A stretch of DNA of 64,000 bases from Enhydrobacter sp. (lineage in GTDB: Bacteria > Pseudomonadota > Alphaproteobacteria > Reyranellales > Reyranellaceae), in NCBI GenBank assembly GCA_025808875.1, contig CP075528.1, positions 3,718,473 to 3,782,472 of the forward strand, given 5' to 3'. A program made the position numbers and the translations under genes. Positions within the stretch are counted from its first letter, which is position 1. Each line of letters starts with the position of its first letter. Positions 16,384 to 25,302 of this stretch are shown here, in pieces. A model generated the notes under the pieces. That model had not been told where the DNA came from. It made no database searches and worked only from the letters and a program-made list of their open reading frames with translations.

Positions 16384-16545
16384 TTGCCTAGGCTGATGGG
16401 CCTGCTCAACGACTACCTGACCGAGATGTGGCGCATCGCGCTGGAGCATGCCGCCACGATCCACCAGGTTTATCGGCGACGCCATCCTTGCCTTCTTCGC
16501 AGGACCGGCAGGTATTCAAGACACTGGCGACCGCATCGGGAAGGA
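16384..16545 (+). pseudogene. Class III adenylate cyclase remnant (frameshifted)
   Basis: One frame reads L-L-N-D-Y-L-T-E-M-W-R-I-A-L-E-H-A-A-T-I and a second frame continues R-F-I-G-D-A-I-L-A-F-F-A-G-P. Together they match the metal-binding core of class III cyclases (normally ...D-K-F-I-G-D-A-I-L-A-F-F). A frameshift near 16470 and loss of both ends make this a fragment of roughly 50 residues. Confidence 0.65.
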
Positions 16546-16559
16546 AGAACGAACAAACT

Positions 16560-16838
16560 TGCCCCAGCAATCGCCCCTGGCTGCGTCGCTCGCTGCATTT
16601 TCTGGTGCGTGGGCTCGCGAATATTACATCGGCGGCTCGATGCAGAAATCGACATGGAGATCGTCGCCAACTATTTGATCGGCATCGATATGGCGCCGAT
16701 GACGGCCGGAATGGCGCATGGCCCAGACGTCATCCACCTTGAGGCGGATGTCCCTGCGACGGCGGAGAACGCGAATGGCTATCCCGACGGCGCATGGATT
16801 GCCTACCTTCAGTGCGATAAGAACCTCAACGAGATGCC
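16560..16838 (+). pseudogene. P19/Tp34-type periplasmic iron-transport protein remnant
   Basis: An N-terminal piece with a signal-peptide look, then A-R-E-Y-Y-I-G-G-S-M-Q-K, is in one frame. After a shift near 16650 another frame gives D-M-E-I-V-A-N-Y-L-I-G-I-D-M-A-P-M and V-I-H-L-E-A-D-V, characteristic of the P19/Tp34 ferrous-iron binding family. The 3' end is lost into the convergent panC. It is joined directly to the cyclase remnant, so this is a decayed junction. Confidence 0.65.
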
Positions 16839-16840
16839 AC

Positions 16841-17689
16841 TCAAACCGCGACGTTGTCGATCAGCCGCGTGCGGCCAAGTCGGGCCGCCGCTGCAATCCG
16901 CGCCTGGCCGGCGACACGTTCGATCGGCGCGAGGCTCTCAGCATCGACGACATCGAAGTACTCGACCTTGTCGAAACCCGCGGCACACAGCGCGTGCGTC
17001 GACTCCGCGGCCGCGTTGGCGCACGGCGTGCGGCCGTCCCGTACTTTGGCCGCGAGCGCGGTGAGCTCGCGATACATCGCAATGGCGATCTTGTGTTCTT
17101 GGGGCGAGAGGTAGCGGTTGCGCGACGACATGGCGAGCCCATCGGGCTCGCGGATAGTCGGCATCCCCACGATCTCGATGGGCATGGCAAGGTCGCGCGC
17201 CATGCGCTTCAGCACCTGGAGCTGCTGATAGTCCTTCTCGCCGAAATAGCCGCGGTCGGGCATGGCCATCATCAGGAGCTTGCATACGACCGTGGCGACG
17301 CCCTGGAAGTGGCCGGGCCTGAAGGGCCCGCACAGCCCGTCGGTCAGGTCGGCCACCGTCACCGTCGTGAGCTGCGGGCCAGCGTACATCTCCCCCACAC
17401 CAGGCGCATAGGCGATGCGGCAGCCCGCCGCCTCGAGCTTGGCGAAGTCGCCCGCTTCGTCGCGCGGATAGGCGGCGAAATCCTCGTTCGGTCCGAACTG
17501 CGTCGGATTGACGAAGATCGAGGCAACCGGCACGTCGCCGCGATCGAGCGCACCCTGCACCAGGCTGGTATGGCCCGCGTGCAGCGCGCCCATGGTCGGG
17601 ATCATGCCGATGGTGCGGCCGGCGGCCCGGAACTCGCCGACCGCGCGGCGCAGATCCGCAACGGTCCGCACGACAGTGAGAGCTTTCAT
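16841..17689 (-). CDS. panC: Pantothenate synthetase
   Basis: The 282-residue length and all family motifs are intact: P-T-M-G-A-L-H-A-G-H (about residues 31-40, the HIGH-like ATP site), F-V-N-P-T-Q-F-G-P-N-E-D-F, F-G-E-K-D-Y-Q-Q-L and M-S-S-R-N. It joins pantoate and beta-alanine with ATP to form pantothenate, the CoA precursor, in the cytoplasm. It is the one obvious housekeeping gene in the window, sitting next to CoA-dependent catabolic genes; no panB is visible. Confidence 0.96.
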   Translation of the reverse strand: MKALTVVRTVADLRRAVGEFRAAGRTIGMIPTMGALHAGHTSLVQGALDRGDVPVASIFVNPTQFGPNEDFAAYPRDEAGDFAKLEAAGCRIAYAPGVGEMYAGPQLTTVTVADLTDGLCGPFRPGHFQGVATVVCKLLMMAMPDRGYFGEKDYQQLQVLKRMARDLAMPIEIVGMPTIREPDGLAMSSRNRYLSPQEHKIAIAMYRELTALAAKVRDGRTPCANAAAESTHALCAAGFDKVEYFDVVDAESLAPIERVAGQARIAAAARLGRTRLIDNVAV

Positions 17690-17764
17690 GCCGTCCGTCC
17701 TCGTACACTAAACCCGTAGGGACATGCTGCTCGGTCTTCTCGCCTAGCCCGTCCGAAGACGATG

Positions 17765-19444
17765 TTAGCTCGCCACGTTGCCGCCCCTTGGTAGCAACGC
17801 GCCGGACGAGGATGGGGCCCCGGAGGTGAGGACGATCCCCTCATACCCATTCTGCGCGACTTCGGTGATGCGGGCCACGTACTTCGGAGCGCCACCGTTG
17901 TAGACGAAGTAGCGGATCCTGCCGTGCTCGTGGCCGGGAACGTTCGAGTTGTAGCCGGTGAACCAGGACTTGGCTTTCCGCATCAGCATCGTCGCGTACA
18001 TCTGCGTGACGTGGGCGGTCCAGCTTTGTTCCGCCTCGCGCGTCGCCTCGGCGCGCATGTAGCCGTGCTCCCACATGTACTCGAGCAGGTCGGTGCACCA
18101 GTTGACGCCAGTCTCGATGCCACGCGGATAGTTGGTCGAGGCGGAGCCGCTCTGCGGCCCGGCCGGCATCACAAGGTTCGGGAAGCCGTGGATGAGCATC
18201 CCGAGAAACGTCGACGGTCCGTCCTTCCACTTATCGCACAGCGTCTCGCCATCGACACCCCGGATGTCGATGTGATCGAAGGCACCGGTGATCGCATCGA
18301 AGCCCGTGGCGTAGACGATGATGTCGAAGTCGTAGTCGCGCTCGGTGGTGCGCAGGCCGGTCTCGGTCACGCGCACGATCGGCGTCTCGCTGATGTCGAC
18401 GAGATTCACGTTGGGCCGGTTGTAGGCCTCAAAGTAATGGGTCTCCATCGGGACCCGCTGGACACCAAAGCCGTGATCCCGGGGGATCAGCTTCTCCGCG
18501 ACCAGGGGGTCCTTCACCCGCCTGCGGATGCGGTCCGCGATATGTTCGGAGAACTCCGCGTTCGCTTCCTCGTTGGTGAAGATCTCGCGGAAATTCCGCA
18601 GCCAGATCGCGAAGCCGGGTTGGTCGTAGAGCCGGTCCCAAAGCTTCAGCCGCTCCTCGCGCGAGACCTCGTAGAAGCCGCGCCGGTCCGGCTCGTGCTC
18701 GAAGCCGCCCGGGGTGCGCGCGCAGGTCGCGAAAATCTCGTCATAGCGCGCGCGGATATCGGCCATCTCTGCTTCGGAGACTGGCCTGTTGTTCAGCGGG
18801 GCGCTCCAGTTGGGCCGTCGCTGGAAGACCGTCAGTTCGCCGACCTTGTCGGCGATTTCGGCGATCACCTGAATGCCCGTTGCGCCGGTGCCGATGACGG
18901 CGACCCTCTTGCCGGCCAGCTCGACCGGTTCGTGCGGCCAGTAGAACGTGTGGAACGAGTGGCCCTTGAAGCTGTCCATGCCCTCGAATCGCGGCAGGGT
19001 CGGAATCGACAGCAGGCCCAGCGCCATGATCACGAACCGGCAGGTGACTTCACGTCCGTCCGCGATTTTCAGCCGCCAGAGATTGTGCGCCTCGTCGTAG
19101 TGCGCCGCCTCCACCTTCGCGTTGAACTGCATGTATTTGCGCAGGTCGAACTTTTCCGCGACATAGTTCAGATAGCGCAGATTCTCCGGCTGGCCCGAGA
19201 ACCGCTCCTTCCAGTGCCACTCGTTCAGCAATTCCTTCGAGAACGAGTAGCCATAAGTGTAGCTCTCCGAGTCGAAGCGGGCACCGGGATACCGGTTCCA
19301 GTACCACGTCCCGCCGAGATCCGGCGCGGCCTCGAGCACCGTTGCGCGCACCCCGAGGTCGGCCAGCCGCTTGATCTGATAGATGCCGGCCACGCCAGCA
19401 CCGATGACGATAGCCTCATAGTCCGGTTCGTTCCTGTCCCTCAT
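17765..19444 (-). CDS. Flavin-containing Baeyer-Villiger-type monooxygenase 1
   Basis: The N-terminal FAD motif G-A-G-V-A-G (about residues 16-21), G-G-T-W-Y-W-N-R-Y-P-G-A-R-F-D (about 44-58), the fingerprint F-K-G-H-S-F-H-T-F-Y-W-P (about 158-169) and a second, NADPH-binding G-T-G-A-T-G define a type I Baeyer-Villiger monooxygenase of 559 residues. Such enzymes insert oxygen next to a ketone to give an ester or lactone, using NADPH and O2. GGGAG precedes the ATG. It follows the second such gene by 51 bases, so they are probably one leftward operon. Confidence 0.93.
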   Translation of the reverse strand: MRDRNEPDYEAIVIGAGVAGIYQIKRLADLGVRATVLEAAPDLGGTWYWNRYPGARFDSESYTYGYSFSKELLNEWHWKERFSGQPENLRYLNYVAEKFDLRKYMQFNAKVEAAHYDEAHNLWRLKIADGREVTCRFVIMALGLLSIPTLPRFEGMDSFKGHSFHTFYWPHEPVELAGKRVAVIGTGATGIQVIAEIADKVGELTVFQRRPNWSAPLNNRPVSEAEMADIRARYDEIFATCARTPGGFEHEPDRRGFYEVSREERLKLWDRLYDQPGFAIWLRNFREIFTNEEANAEFSEHIADRIRRRVKDPLVAEKLIPRDHGFGVQRVPMETHYFEAYNRPNVNLVDISETPIVRVTETGLRTTERDYDFDIIVYATGFDAITGAFDHIDIRGVDGETLCDKWKDGPSTFLGMLIHGFPNLVMPAGPQSGSASTNYPRGIETGVNWCTDLLEYMWEHGYMRAEATREAEQSWTAHVTQMYATMLMRKAKSWFTGYNSNVPGHEHGRIRYFVYNGGAPKYVARITEVAQNGYEGIVLTSGAPSSSGALLPRGGNVAS

Positions 19445-19495
19445 GCGCCACTCCCGTTCCGCCGCGTTGACAAAATCGACGCCGCTACTTCGGCG

Positions 19496-21151
19496 TCACG
19501 CCACCGGCGCGCCTTGCCGGGTCAGCCTGAACCCTTCGTACCCGCTCGCGGCGACGGCGTCGCAGCGCCGCTTGTAGGCGTCGAAGCCGCCGACATAGGG
19601 CATGAACACCCGCGGCTTGTCCGGGATGTTGGCCCCGAGATACCAGGAGTTGGCGAGCGGATAGAGCGTACTGTCGGCCACGGCATTGACGTGCTGCACC
19701 CAGGCGGCTTCGGCTTCGACCATCGGTTCGATGCGATCGAGGCCATGTCGGCGCATGTGATCGAGGCAGCCGGCGATCCAGTCGGTGTGCTGCTCGATCG
19801 AGGCGATCATCTGCGTCTTCACGCCAGGGCTGCCAGGGCCGGTGATGATGAGCATGTTGGGGAAACCGGCAACCATCAGCCCGAGATAGGTCAACGGGCC
19901 ACCGGCCCATCTGTCCGCCAGCGTGGCGCCGTCGGTGGTGCGAATGTCGATCTCGCGCAACGCGCCCGTCATGGCATCGAAGCCGGTGGCGAAGACGATG
20001 GTGTCCAGTTCGTACGCCACGCCGCTGGCGGTACGCAGGCCGTTCGGTGTGATCTCCCCGATCGGGTCGCTGCGCACGTCGACGAGCGTGATGTTGTTGC
20101 GATTGTAGGTCTCGTAGTAACCGGTATCGAGGCACAGCCGCTTGGTTCCGATCGGATGGTCCTTCGGCGCCAGCAGTTCAGCCGTCCTGGGGTCCTTGAC
20201 GATGCTGCGAATCTTCTCGCGCACGAACTCCGAGGCCGTGTCGTTGGCCTCCTTGTTCACCAGCAGGTCGGTGTAGCTGTAGAGGAAGCTGATGCTGCCG
20301 CCTTCCTGCCACTTCGCTTCATAAGCGGCGCGGCGCTCCGCGGGTGTTGCTTGCAGCGCCGACCTGGTCGGCTTCGGATAGCCGGCGATAGCGAACGGTG
20401 TGTCGTAGGCGGCGCGCCGGCGGGCCGGATACTCGGCCTTATGGCGGCGCTCGCGCTCCGGATCCATCGGCGCGTTGCGCGCCGGCAGGCTGAAGTTCGC
20501 CGTGCGCTGGAAGACATGCAGGTGACTCGCCTGCCGGGCGATGATCGGAATCATCTGGACGCCCGACGAGCCGGTGCCGATGACGCCGACTCGCTGGCCG
20601 CTGAAATCGACGCCCTCGTGCGGCCAGAGCCCGGAGTGGTACCACTTGCCCCGGAAGTCGCGCAGGCCCCTGAATTCGGGCACGCGCGGCGTCGAGAGAT
20701 TGCCAGCGGCCATGATGCAGAAATGCGCCCGCACGACGTCACCCCTGTCCGTCGTCAATGTCCAGTCGTTGGCTTTGCTGTCGAACAGCGCGGACATCAC
20801 GCGGGTGTTCAGTTGCACATCGCGGCGCAGGTCGAAGCGATCGGCAACGTGGTTGATGTAGCGCAGGATTTCTGGCTGGGTGCCGTAGCGTTCCGGCCAT
20901 TTCCACACCTGCTGCAGGTCGTCGGAGAAGGAATAGGAGTACTCGAGGCTTTCGACGTCGCAGCGCGCGCCCGGATAGCGGTTCCAGAACCAGGTGCCGC
21001 CAATGTCCGACCCGGCCTCGAAAGCGCGCACGCGCAGGCCCATGCCGCGCAGGCGGTGGATGGCGTACAGCCCGGCCAATCCGCCCCCGACAATGGCGAC
21101 GTCGAGCCGGGTCAAGATACGCCCATCAGGAAGGGTCGACGCGTCGGGCAT
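19496..21151 (-). CDS. Flavin-containing Baeyer-Villiger-type monooxygenase 2
   Basis: FAD motif G-G-G-L-A-G, G-G-T-W-F-W-N-R-Y-P-G-A-R-C-D and G-T-G-S-S-G are intact. The fingerprint reads F-R-G-K-W-Y-H-S-G-L-W-P, with Ser where HTxxW is usual, a variation known in the family. ATG 21151 is chosen because GGAGG lies 7 bases upstream; a longer frame to 21217 has no such site. It lies upstream of monooxygenase 1 in the same direction. The two proteins differ enough to suggest separate substrates rather than a recent duplication. Confidence 0.92.
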   Translation of the reverse strand: MPDASTLPDGRILTRLDVAIVGGGLAGLYAIHRLRGMGLRVRAFEAGSDIGGTWFWNRYPGARCDVESLEYSYSFSDDLQQVWKWPERYGTQPEILRYINHVADRFDLRRDVQLNTRVMSALFDSKANDWTLTTDRGDVVRAHFCIMAAGNLSTPRVPEFRGLRDFRGKWYHSGLWPHEGVDFSGQRVGVIGTGSSGVQMIPIIARQASHLHVFQRTANFSLPARNAPMDPERERRHKAEYPARRRAAYDTPFAIAGYPKPTRSALQATPAERRAAYEAKWQEGGSISFLYSYTDLLVNKEANDTASEFVREKIRSIVKDPRTAELLAPKDHPIGTKRLCLDTGYYETYNRNNITLVDVRSDPIGEITPNGLRTASGVAYELDTIVFATGFDAMTGALREIDIRTTDGATLADRWAGGPLTYLGLMVAGFPNMLIITGPGSPGVKTQMIASIEQHTDWIAGCLDHMRRHGLDRIEPMVEAEAAWVQHVNAVADSTLYPLANSWYLGANIPDKPRVFMPYVGGFDAYKRRCDAVAASGYEGFRLTRQGAPVA

Positions 21152-21206
21152 GCTGGATCCTCCGAAGGTTACAGTCCGCGCATCACTGCGTTTGCGGGAC
21201 TGCATA

Positions 21207-21220
21207 TGAACGATCATTCA
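21207..21220. promoter_or_regulatory. Near-palindromic operator candidate upstream of the monooxygenase pair
   Basis: TGAACGATCATTCA is a 14-bp palindrome with one mismatched pair. It sits about 60 bases upstream of the ATG of monooxygenase 2, in an AT-rich stretch. The form is typical of TetR-family operators, but no TetR gene is adjacent. Confidence 0.4.
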
Positions 21221-21329
21221 TTAGAATTTATATTAGCGCCTACAGCGAGGTGGTGCTATTCGGCTGACGCATGGCAGCACAGCGCGATGTTGCGACGGGC
21301 GCCACGAAACGCGAATTATTCGACGATCC

Positions 21330-21849
21330 GGAAATCGTCGTGCAACCGTCGCAGCGCAGCCGCCGTCGTCGCCGATCAGGTTGGACGGCGGCAAAGGCGG
21401 TGGGCCTTGCGTCCAATATGATGCAGCGCGCCGGTCCGTGCGATGTGGTTAGTGCGATGTAGTTGAGGTCGTGCCCGGCGGGCGCGAACGCCCCCTCTTG
21501 CCCCCAACCCGTCATGCGCCCGTAGGCAAGTCGCGGAGCGTGCGCGAGGCATTCCTCAGGCCCGAGGCCGAGCCGCTTGGCGACACCGGACCGGAGACCC
21601 TCGATCAGCGGCCACCAGCCGCAGCGCGAGTCCGCGTGCGGGCGGCAGCTTGAGGTCGAGCGCGAGGGCGCGCCGCCCGCGCAGGGTGAGTTCGTACTTG
21701 AACGGCTGGCGCATGCCAGTTCGGGCGGATCCGGCCGGTCGATGCGCAGCACGGTCGCGTCCGTGTCGGCCGGCAGCATCGCCGCCATCGGCCCCGGGCC
21801 AATGCCCCCAAGGTCAACCCACCTTCAAACCGGCCAGCGAACCCATAAT
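21330..21849 (-). pseudogene. CaiB/BaiF CoA-transferase remnant
   Basis: Starting at ATG 21849 the frame gives M-G-S-L-A-G-L-K-V and stops. Other frames continue G-I-G-P-G-P-M-A-A-M-L, then L-I-E-G-L-R-S-G-V-A-K-R-L-G-L-G-P and R-M-T-G-W-G-Q-E-G, then P-P-L-P-P-S-N-L-I-G-D. These are successive pieces of a racemase-type CaiB N-terminal half, broken by at least two frameshifts and truncated before the C-terminal half. The intact paralogue at 36092-37261 is similar. Confidence 0.8.
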
Positions 21850-22053
21850 CTTCTCCCGTGCTTCGCACAGCTCCCGCCGGCCAGCGCCAATGGACGAGAT
21901 TACGAGCGACGTTCGGCAGGAACCCACGCAGCGGGCGTCTCGCAGTGACGCCGGGGCCTTTGACAGCGACCGCACGCCGCGTTCAGCATACCGAACAAGC
22001 TGCCAGATACGGCACACCACGCAGCGGCCAGTCACAACGAGGAGGAAACGGGC

Positions 22054-23205
22054 GTGTCCTTTACCCTGACCGAGGAGCAACTCCAGGTCCGAGACTTGGT
22101 GCGTCGCGTCGCGCGCGAACGCGTGGCGCCGCGCGCTGCGGCCATCGACGCCAGCGGCGAATACCCGCAGGACATGTTCGACCTGCTGCGCGAGCTCGGC
22201 TTGTTTACTCTGCCCTTCCCGCCCGATTATGGTGGCTCGGGCAGCACGCTCGCGGGCTGCCTCGCGGTCGAGGAGTTGGGCCGGGTCTGCTACAACACCG
22301 GCTATCTGCTGGTTGTGCAGTGGGTACCGCTCGGCACCATCCTTGCCGGCGGGACGCCGGAGCAGAAGGCGCGGCTGCTGCCCGGCCTCGCCTCTGGCGC
22401 GCTGCGAGCCGCCTTCTCGCTGACCGAGCCGCAATCCGGCTCCGACGTTGCCGGCATCCGCACTCGCGCGCGACCCGACGGCGACGGCTTCGTGCTGAAC
22501 GGCGGCAAGATCTGGTGCACCAACGCCGCGGTGTCGGACTTCGTTCTGGTCGGCGCGCGGCTCGAGCGCGATGACAGCCCGGCCGAGGTCAATTTCTTCA
22601 TCGTCGAGCGCGACCGCCCGGGCTTCCGCGTCGACCGCAAGGAAGAGAAGATGGGCGCCCGCGGTGTCCCTTCCTCGGCGCTGTTCTTCGACGACGTGCG
22701 GCTGCCGAAGGAGAACCTGCTCGGCGGTGGCGCGGGCGGCTTCCGCTCGGTGATGGAGGCGCTGAACAAGTCCCGCCCTATCGTCGCCGCCCGCGCGGTC
22801 GGGCTGGCGCAAGGCGCGATGGATCACGCGATCGAGTTCGCCCGCGGCCGCCGCGCCTTCGGCGAGACCGTCTCCAACTACCAGGGTATCCGCTGGATGA
22901 TCGCCGACATGGCGATCCAGATCGAGGCGGCGCGGCAGCTCACTTACGCGGCTGCGGCGGCGGTGGATGCCGGTAAGACGGGCGCTGAGATGGCGAGCCT
23001 CGCCGCCTCGGCCAAGTGCTTCGCCAGCGACGTAGCGATGAAGGTGGCCACCGATGCGGTGCAGATATTCGGTGCCTCCGGCATCTCGAACGAGTTCCCG
23101 ATCAACCGCTATTTTCGAGATGCGAAGGTGGTGCAGATCATCGAGGGAACCAACCAGATTCAACGCAATATCGTGGCGCGCAACCTCATCGGCAAGGCGG
23201 AGTGA
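22054..23205 (+). CDS. Acyl-CoA dehydrogenase
   Basis: The 383-residue protein has the family's F-S-L-T-E-P-Q-S-G-S-D-V-A-G (about residues 126-139), the K-I-W-C-T-N segment, and the C-terminal Q-I-F-G-A-S-G-I-S-N...R-Y-F-R-D-A-K. It oxidises an acyl-CoA to the enoyl-CoA with FAD. GTG at 22054 is preceded by AGGAGG, a strong site. It starts a rightward cluster with a MaoC-type hydratase and a CaiB CoA-transferase, so this unit could activate, desaturate and hydrate one acyl chain. Confidence 0.93.
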   Translation: MSFTLTEEQLQVRDLVRRVARERVAPRAAAIDASGEYPQDMFDLLRELGLFTLPFPPDYGGSGSTLAGCLAVEELGRVCYNTGYLLVVQWVPLGTILAGGTPEQKARLLPGLASGALRAAFSLTEPQSGSDVAGIRTRARPDGDGFVLNGGKIWCTNAAVSDFVLVGARLERDDSPAEVNFFIVERDRPGFRVDRKEEKMGARGVPSSALFFDDVRLPKENLLGGGAGGFRSVMEALNKSRPIVAARAVGLAQGAMDHAIEFARGRRAFGETVSNYQGIRWMIADMAIQIEAARQLTYAAAAAVDAGKTGAEMASLAASAKCFASDVAMKVATDAVQIFGASGISNEFPINRYFRDAKVVQIIEGTNQIQRNIVARNLIGKAE

Positions 23206-23210
23206 CGAGC

Positions 23211-23702
23211 ATGGCGAAGGACGTGGGCGGGCTGCCCTATGTGGGGCTGGCCCTCTGCTACGAAGAACTGACGATTGGGCGACGCTTCCGCACCATCGGT
23301 CGTACGGTGACCGAGGCCGACATCGTGAGCGTCATCAACCGCACCGGCATGGCCGAGGTGCTGTTCATGAACCTCGACTTCCTCATCCGCGAGAGCGACA
23401 TCAAGGGCCGCGTCGCCCCCGGCGCGTTCGGTCACACCTTCGCCGATGGATCGCCGATGCAGGCCACCATGCAGCACACCGGCTTTGCCTTCCTCGGCAC
23501 GGACCTGAAGACCGAGAACCCGCTCTTCGCCAGCGACACCATCCATGTCGAGGTCGAAGTGATTGAGGCGCAGCTGTCGCAGAGCCGCCGCGGACCCGTG
23601 CGCACGCGCAACCGCGTCGTCGGCAGGACGGCACCGTGGTTGTCACCTACACGCCGTTGCGCATGGTCAAGTGTCGTAGCGCCGGTGGGGCCTGAGGCAT
23701 GA
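23211..23702 (+). CDS. MaoC-like acyl dehydratase with a probable C-terminal frameshift
   Basis: Residues about 15-130 form a hot-dog fold of the MaoC/FAS1-like dehydratase group (R-T-V-T-E-A-D-I-V...A-P-G-A-F-G-H-T-F). After R-T-R-N-R-V-V the annotated frame becomes basic and unlike the family. A one-base shift near 23625 restores Q-D-G-T-V-V-V-T-Y-T-P-L-R-M-V-K, ending at 23695. One base is probably missing, either a real mutation or a sequence error. The stop overlaps the ATG of the CaiB gene. Expected reaction: hydration of an enoyl-CoA. Confidence 0.75.
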   Translation: MAKDVGGLPYVGLALCYEELTIGRRFRTIGRTVTEADIVSVINRTGMAEVLFMNLDFLIRESDIKGRVAPGAFGHTFADGSPMQATMQHTGFAFLGTDLKTENPLFASDTIHVEVEVIEAQLSQSRRGPVRTRNRVVGRTAPWLSPTRRCAWSSVVAPVGPEA

Positions 23703-24907
23703 GCGAGGCCGGCGGCGGGCCGCTGGCCGGCGTCAGGGTGATCGACCTGACGAGCGCCGTGCTCGGCCCGGTGGCGACGCAGATCCTCGGCGACATGGGC
23801 GCTGAGGTCGTGAAGGTAGAGCCGCCGCAGGGCGACACCATGCGCCAGGTCGGCCCGACGCGCGGGCGCGACATGGCGGTTATGTTCCTCAACATCAACC
23901 GCAACAAGCGCAGCGTCGTGCTCGACCTGAAGCGGGAACAGGCGCGTCGTGCGCTGCTGCGGCTGATCGACGGCGCCGACGTGCTCGTGCACAACATGCG
24001 GGTCGGCGCCGCCGAGCGGCTCGGCCTCTCCTATGCCGCGCTGGCGCAGCGCAACCCGCGGCTCATCCACGCCAGCGCCACCGGCTTCCGTAAGGATGGG
24101 CGGCATCGAGACCGCCCGGCCTTCGACGACGTGATCCAGGGCATGAGCGGCCTCGCCGCGCTCAACGCCATGCGCGACGGTGGCGAGCCTCGCTACGTGC
24201 CGAGCGCCATCGCTGACAAGTTCTGCGGCCATGTCCTCGCCTCCGCCGTCGCTATGGCGCTCTACCGGCGCGAGCGCACCGGCCGCGGGCAGGAGGTGCA
24301 TGTGCCGATGCTTGAGACCATGATCTTCTTCAACCTCGCCGAGCATCTCTGGGGCGGGGTGCTGGACGACCCGTCCCTCGGCCTCGGCTACGGGCGCATG
24401 TTCACACCCTATCGGCGGCCCTTCCCGACCAGCGACGGGCATTTGTGCCTGATGGCCAACTCCGACGACCAGTGGCAACGGCTGCTGGTCGCGCTCGGGC
24501 GGCCGGACCTCGCTGAGGATCCGCGTTTCGCCCGCCTCGCGCAGCGCGCGCTCAACATCGGCGCCCTCTATGCCATCGTCGAGGAGTTGATGCGCACCCG
24601 CAGTACCGCCGAGTGGCAGGCGCGCCTCGATGCCGCCGACGTGCCGAACGGGCCGGTTCACGGCCTCGCCGACCTGCTGGAGGACGACTACCTCGCAGAG
24701 ACCGGCTTTTTCCGGCGTGTCGAGCACCCTTCAGAAGGGCGGATGCTGGTGACGGCAGTGCCGGTGGATTTCTCCGAGTCGCCCGGCGCGGTGCGCCTGC
24801 TGCCGCCGCGCCTTGGCGAGCACACGGGGGAGGTGCTGCGCGAAGCGGGGCTGCCGGAGGCAGAGATCTGCGATCTCATCGGACGGGAAACCAGCGGCGG
24901 CCAATGA
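23699..24907 (+). CDS. CaiB/BaiF-type CoA-transferase
   Basis: A complete class III CoA-transferase of 402 residues. G-A-E-V-V-K-V-E-P-P (about residues 37-46) and N-K-R-S-V-V-L-D-L-K are diagnostic, and the Asp in S-A-I-A-D-K (about residue 175) aligns with the catalytic aspartate. It moves CoA between carboxylic acids. It is coupled to the preceding MaoC gene by an ATGA overlap and is the third gene of the rightward unit beginning at 22054. Confidence 0.93.
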   Translation: MSEAGGGPLAGVRVIDLTSAVLGPVATQILGDMGAEVVKVEPPQGDTMRQVGPTRGRDMAVMFLNINRNKRSVVLDLKREQARRALLRLIDGADVLVHNMRVGAAERLGLSYAALAQRNPRLIHASATGFRKDGRHRDRPAFDDVIQGMSGLAALNAMRDGGEPRYVPSAIADKFCGHVLASAVAMALYRRERTGRGQEVHVPMLETMIFFNLAEHLWGGVLDDPSLGLGYGRMFTPYRRPFPTSDGHLCLMANSDDQWQRLLVALGRPDLAEDPRFARLAQRALNIGALYAIVEELMRTRSTAEWQARLDAADVPNGPVHGLADLLEDDYLAETGFFRRVEHPSEGRMLVTAVPVDFSESPGAVRLLPPRLGEHTGEVLREAGLPEAEICDLIGRETSGGQ

Positions 24908-24954
24908 CACGCGGCCGCCAATGCGGGGAGGCCGGCGCGCAACAGGGAGGGAAG

Positions 24955-25280
24955 TGTTCAGGCGCCGTTCCTCGAGCTGCGGGAAGTAGTGATAGACCTT
25001 CTCAGGGTCGTCGGCGATCTGGCGGCGCTTACGCGTGGATGAAGGCGCCGATCAGCAGGTTCTCCTCGACCGTGAGATGGCCGAAGCAGTGGCGGCCCCC
25101 CATCACCTGGATGACGCCGCGCCGCGCCAGGTCGTTGGGCGTCAGCCCGTCGACGCGCTCGCCGCGGCACAGGATCTTGTCCTTGGTGACCTCGCCACGC
25201 TCGGCGAGGAACAGATTCAAGATAGCCTTCAGGGTCGTCGACTTGCGCATTCGCGCAAGCGGAGCTAGCGCGTCCGGCAA
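24955..25280 (-). pseudogene. Branched-chain amino acid ABC transporter ATPase (LivF-type) remnant
   Basis: The frame 25280-25029 reads K-S-T-T-L-K-A-I-L-N-L-F (end of Walker A onward), then G-V-I-Q-V-M-G-G-R-H-C-F-G-H-L-T-V-E-E-N-L, typical of LivF. It lacks the start of Walker A and everything after the signature region; the continuation toward 24955 is shifted and degenerate. A truncated relic. Confidence 0.75.
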
Positions 25281-25302
25281 CTCAGCTTCGCGATGCCGTG
25301 GT

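Noticed and set aside
16718..17719. 333-codon rightward open frame over panC
   Set aside because: panC is complete with all motifs on the other strand; this frame has none.
17924..21421. 1165-codon rightward open frame antisense to both monooxygenases
   Set aside because: It is the high-GC mirror of two well-supported flavoprotein genes, has low-complexity R/A/V/G-rich composition and no family motif.
21814..23163. 449-codon leftward open frame
   Set aside because: Antisense shadow of the acyl-CoA dehydrogenase at 22054-23205; only its last few codons coincide with the CaiB remnant start.
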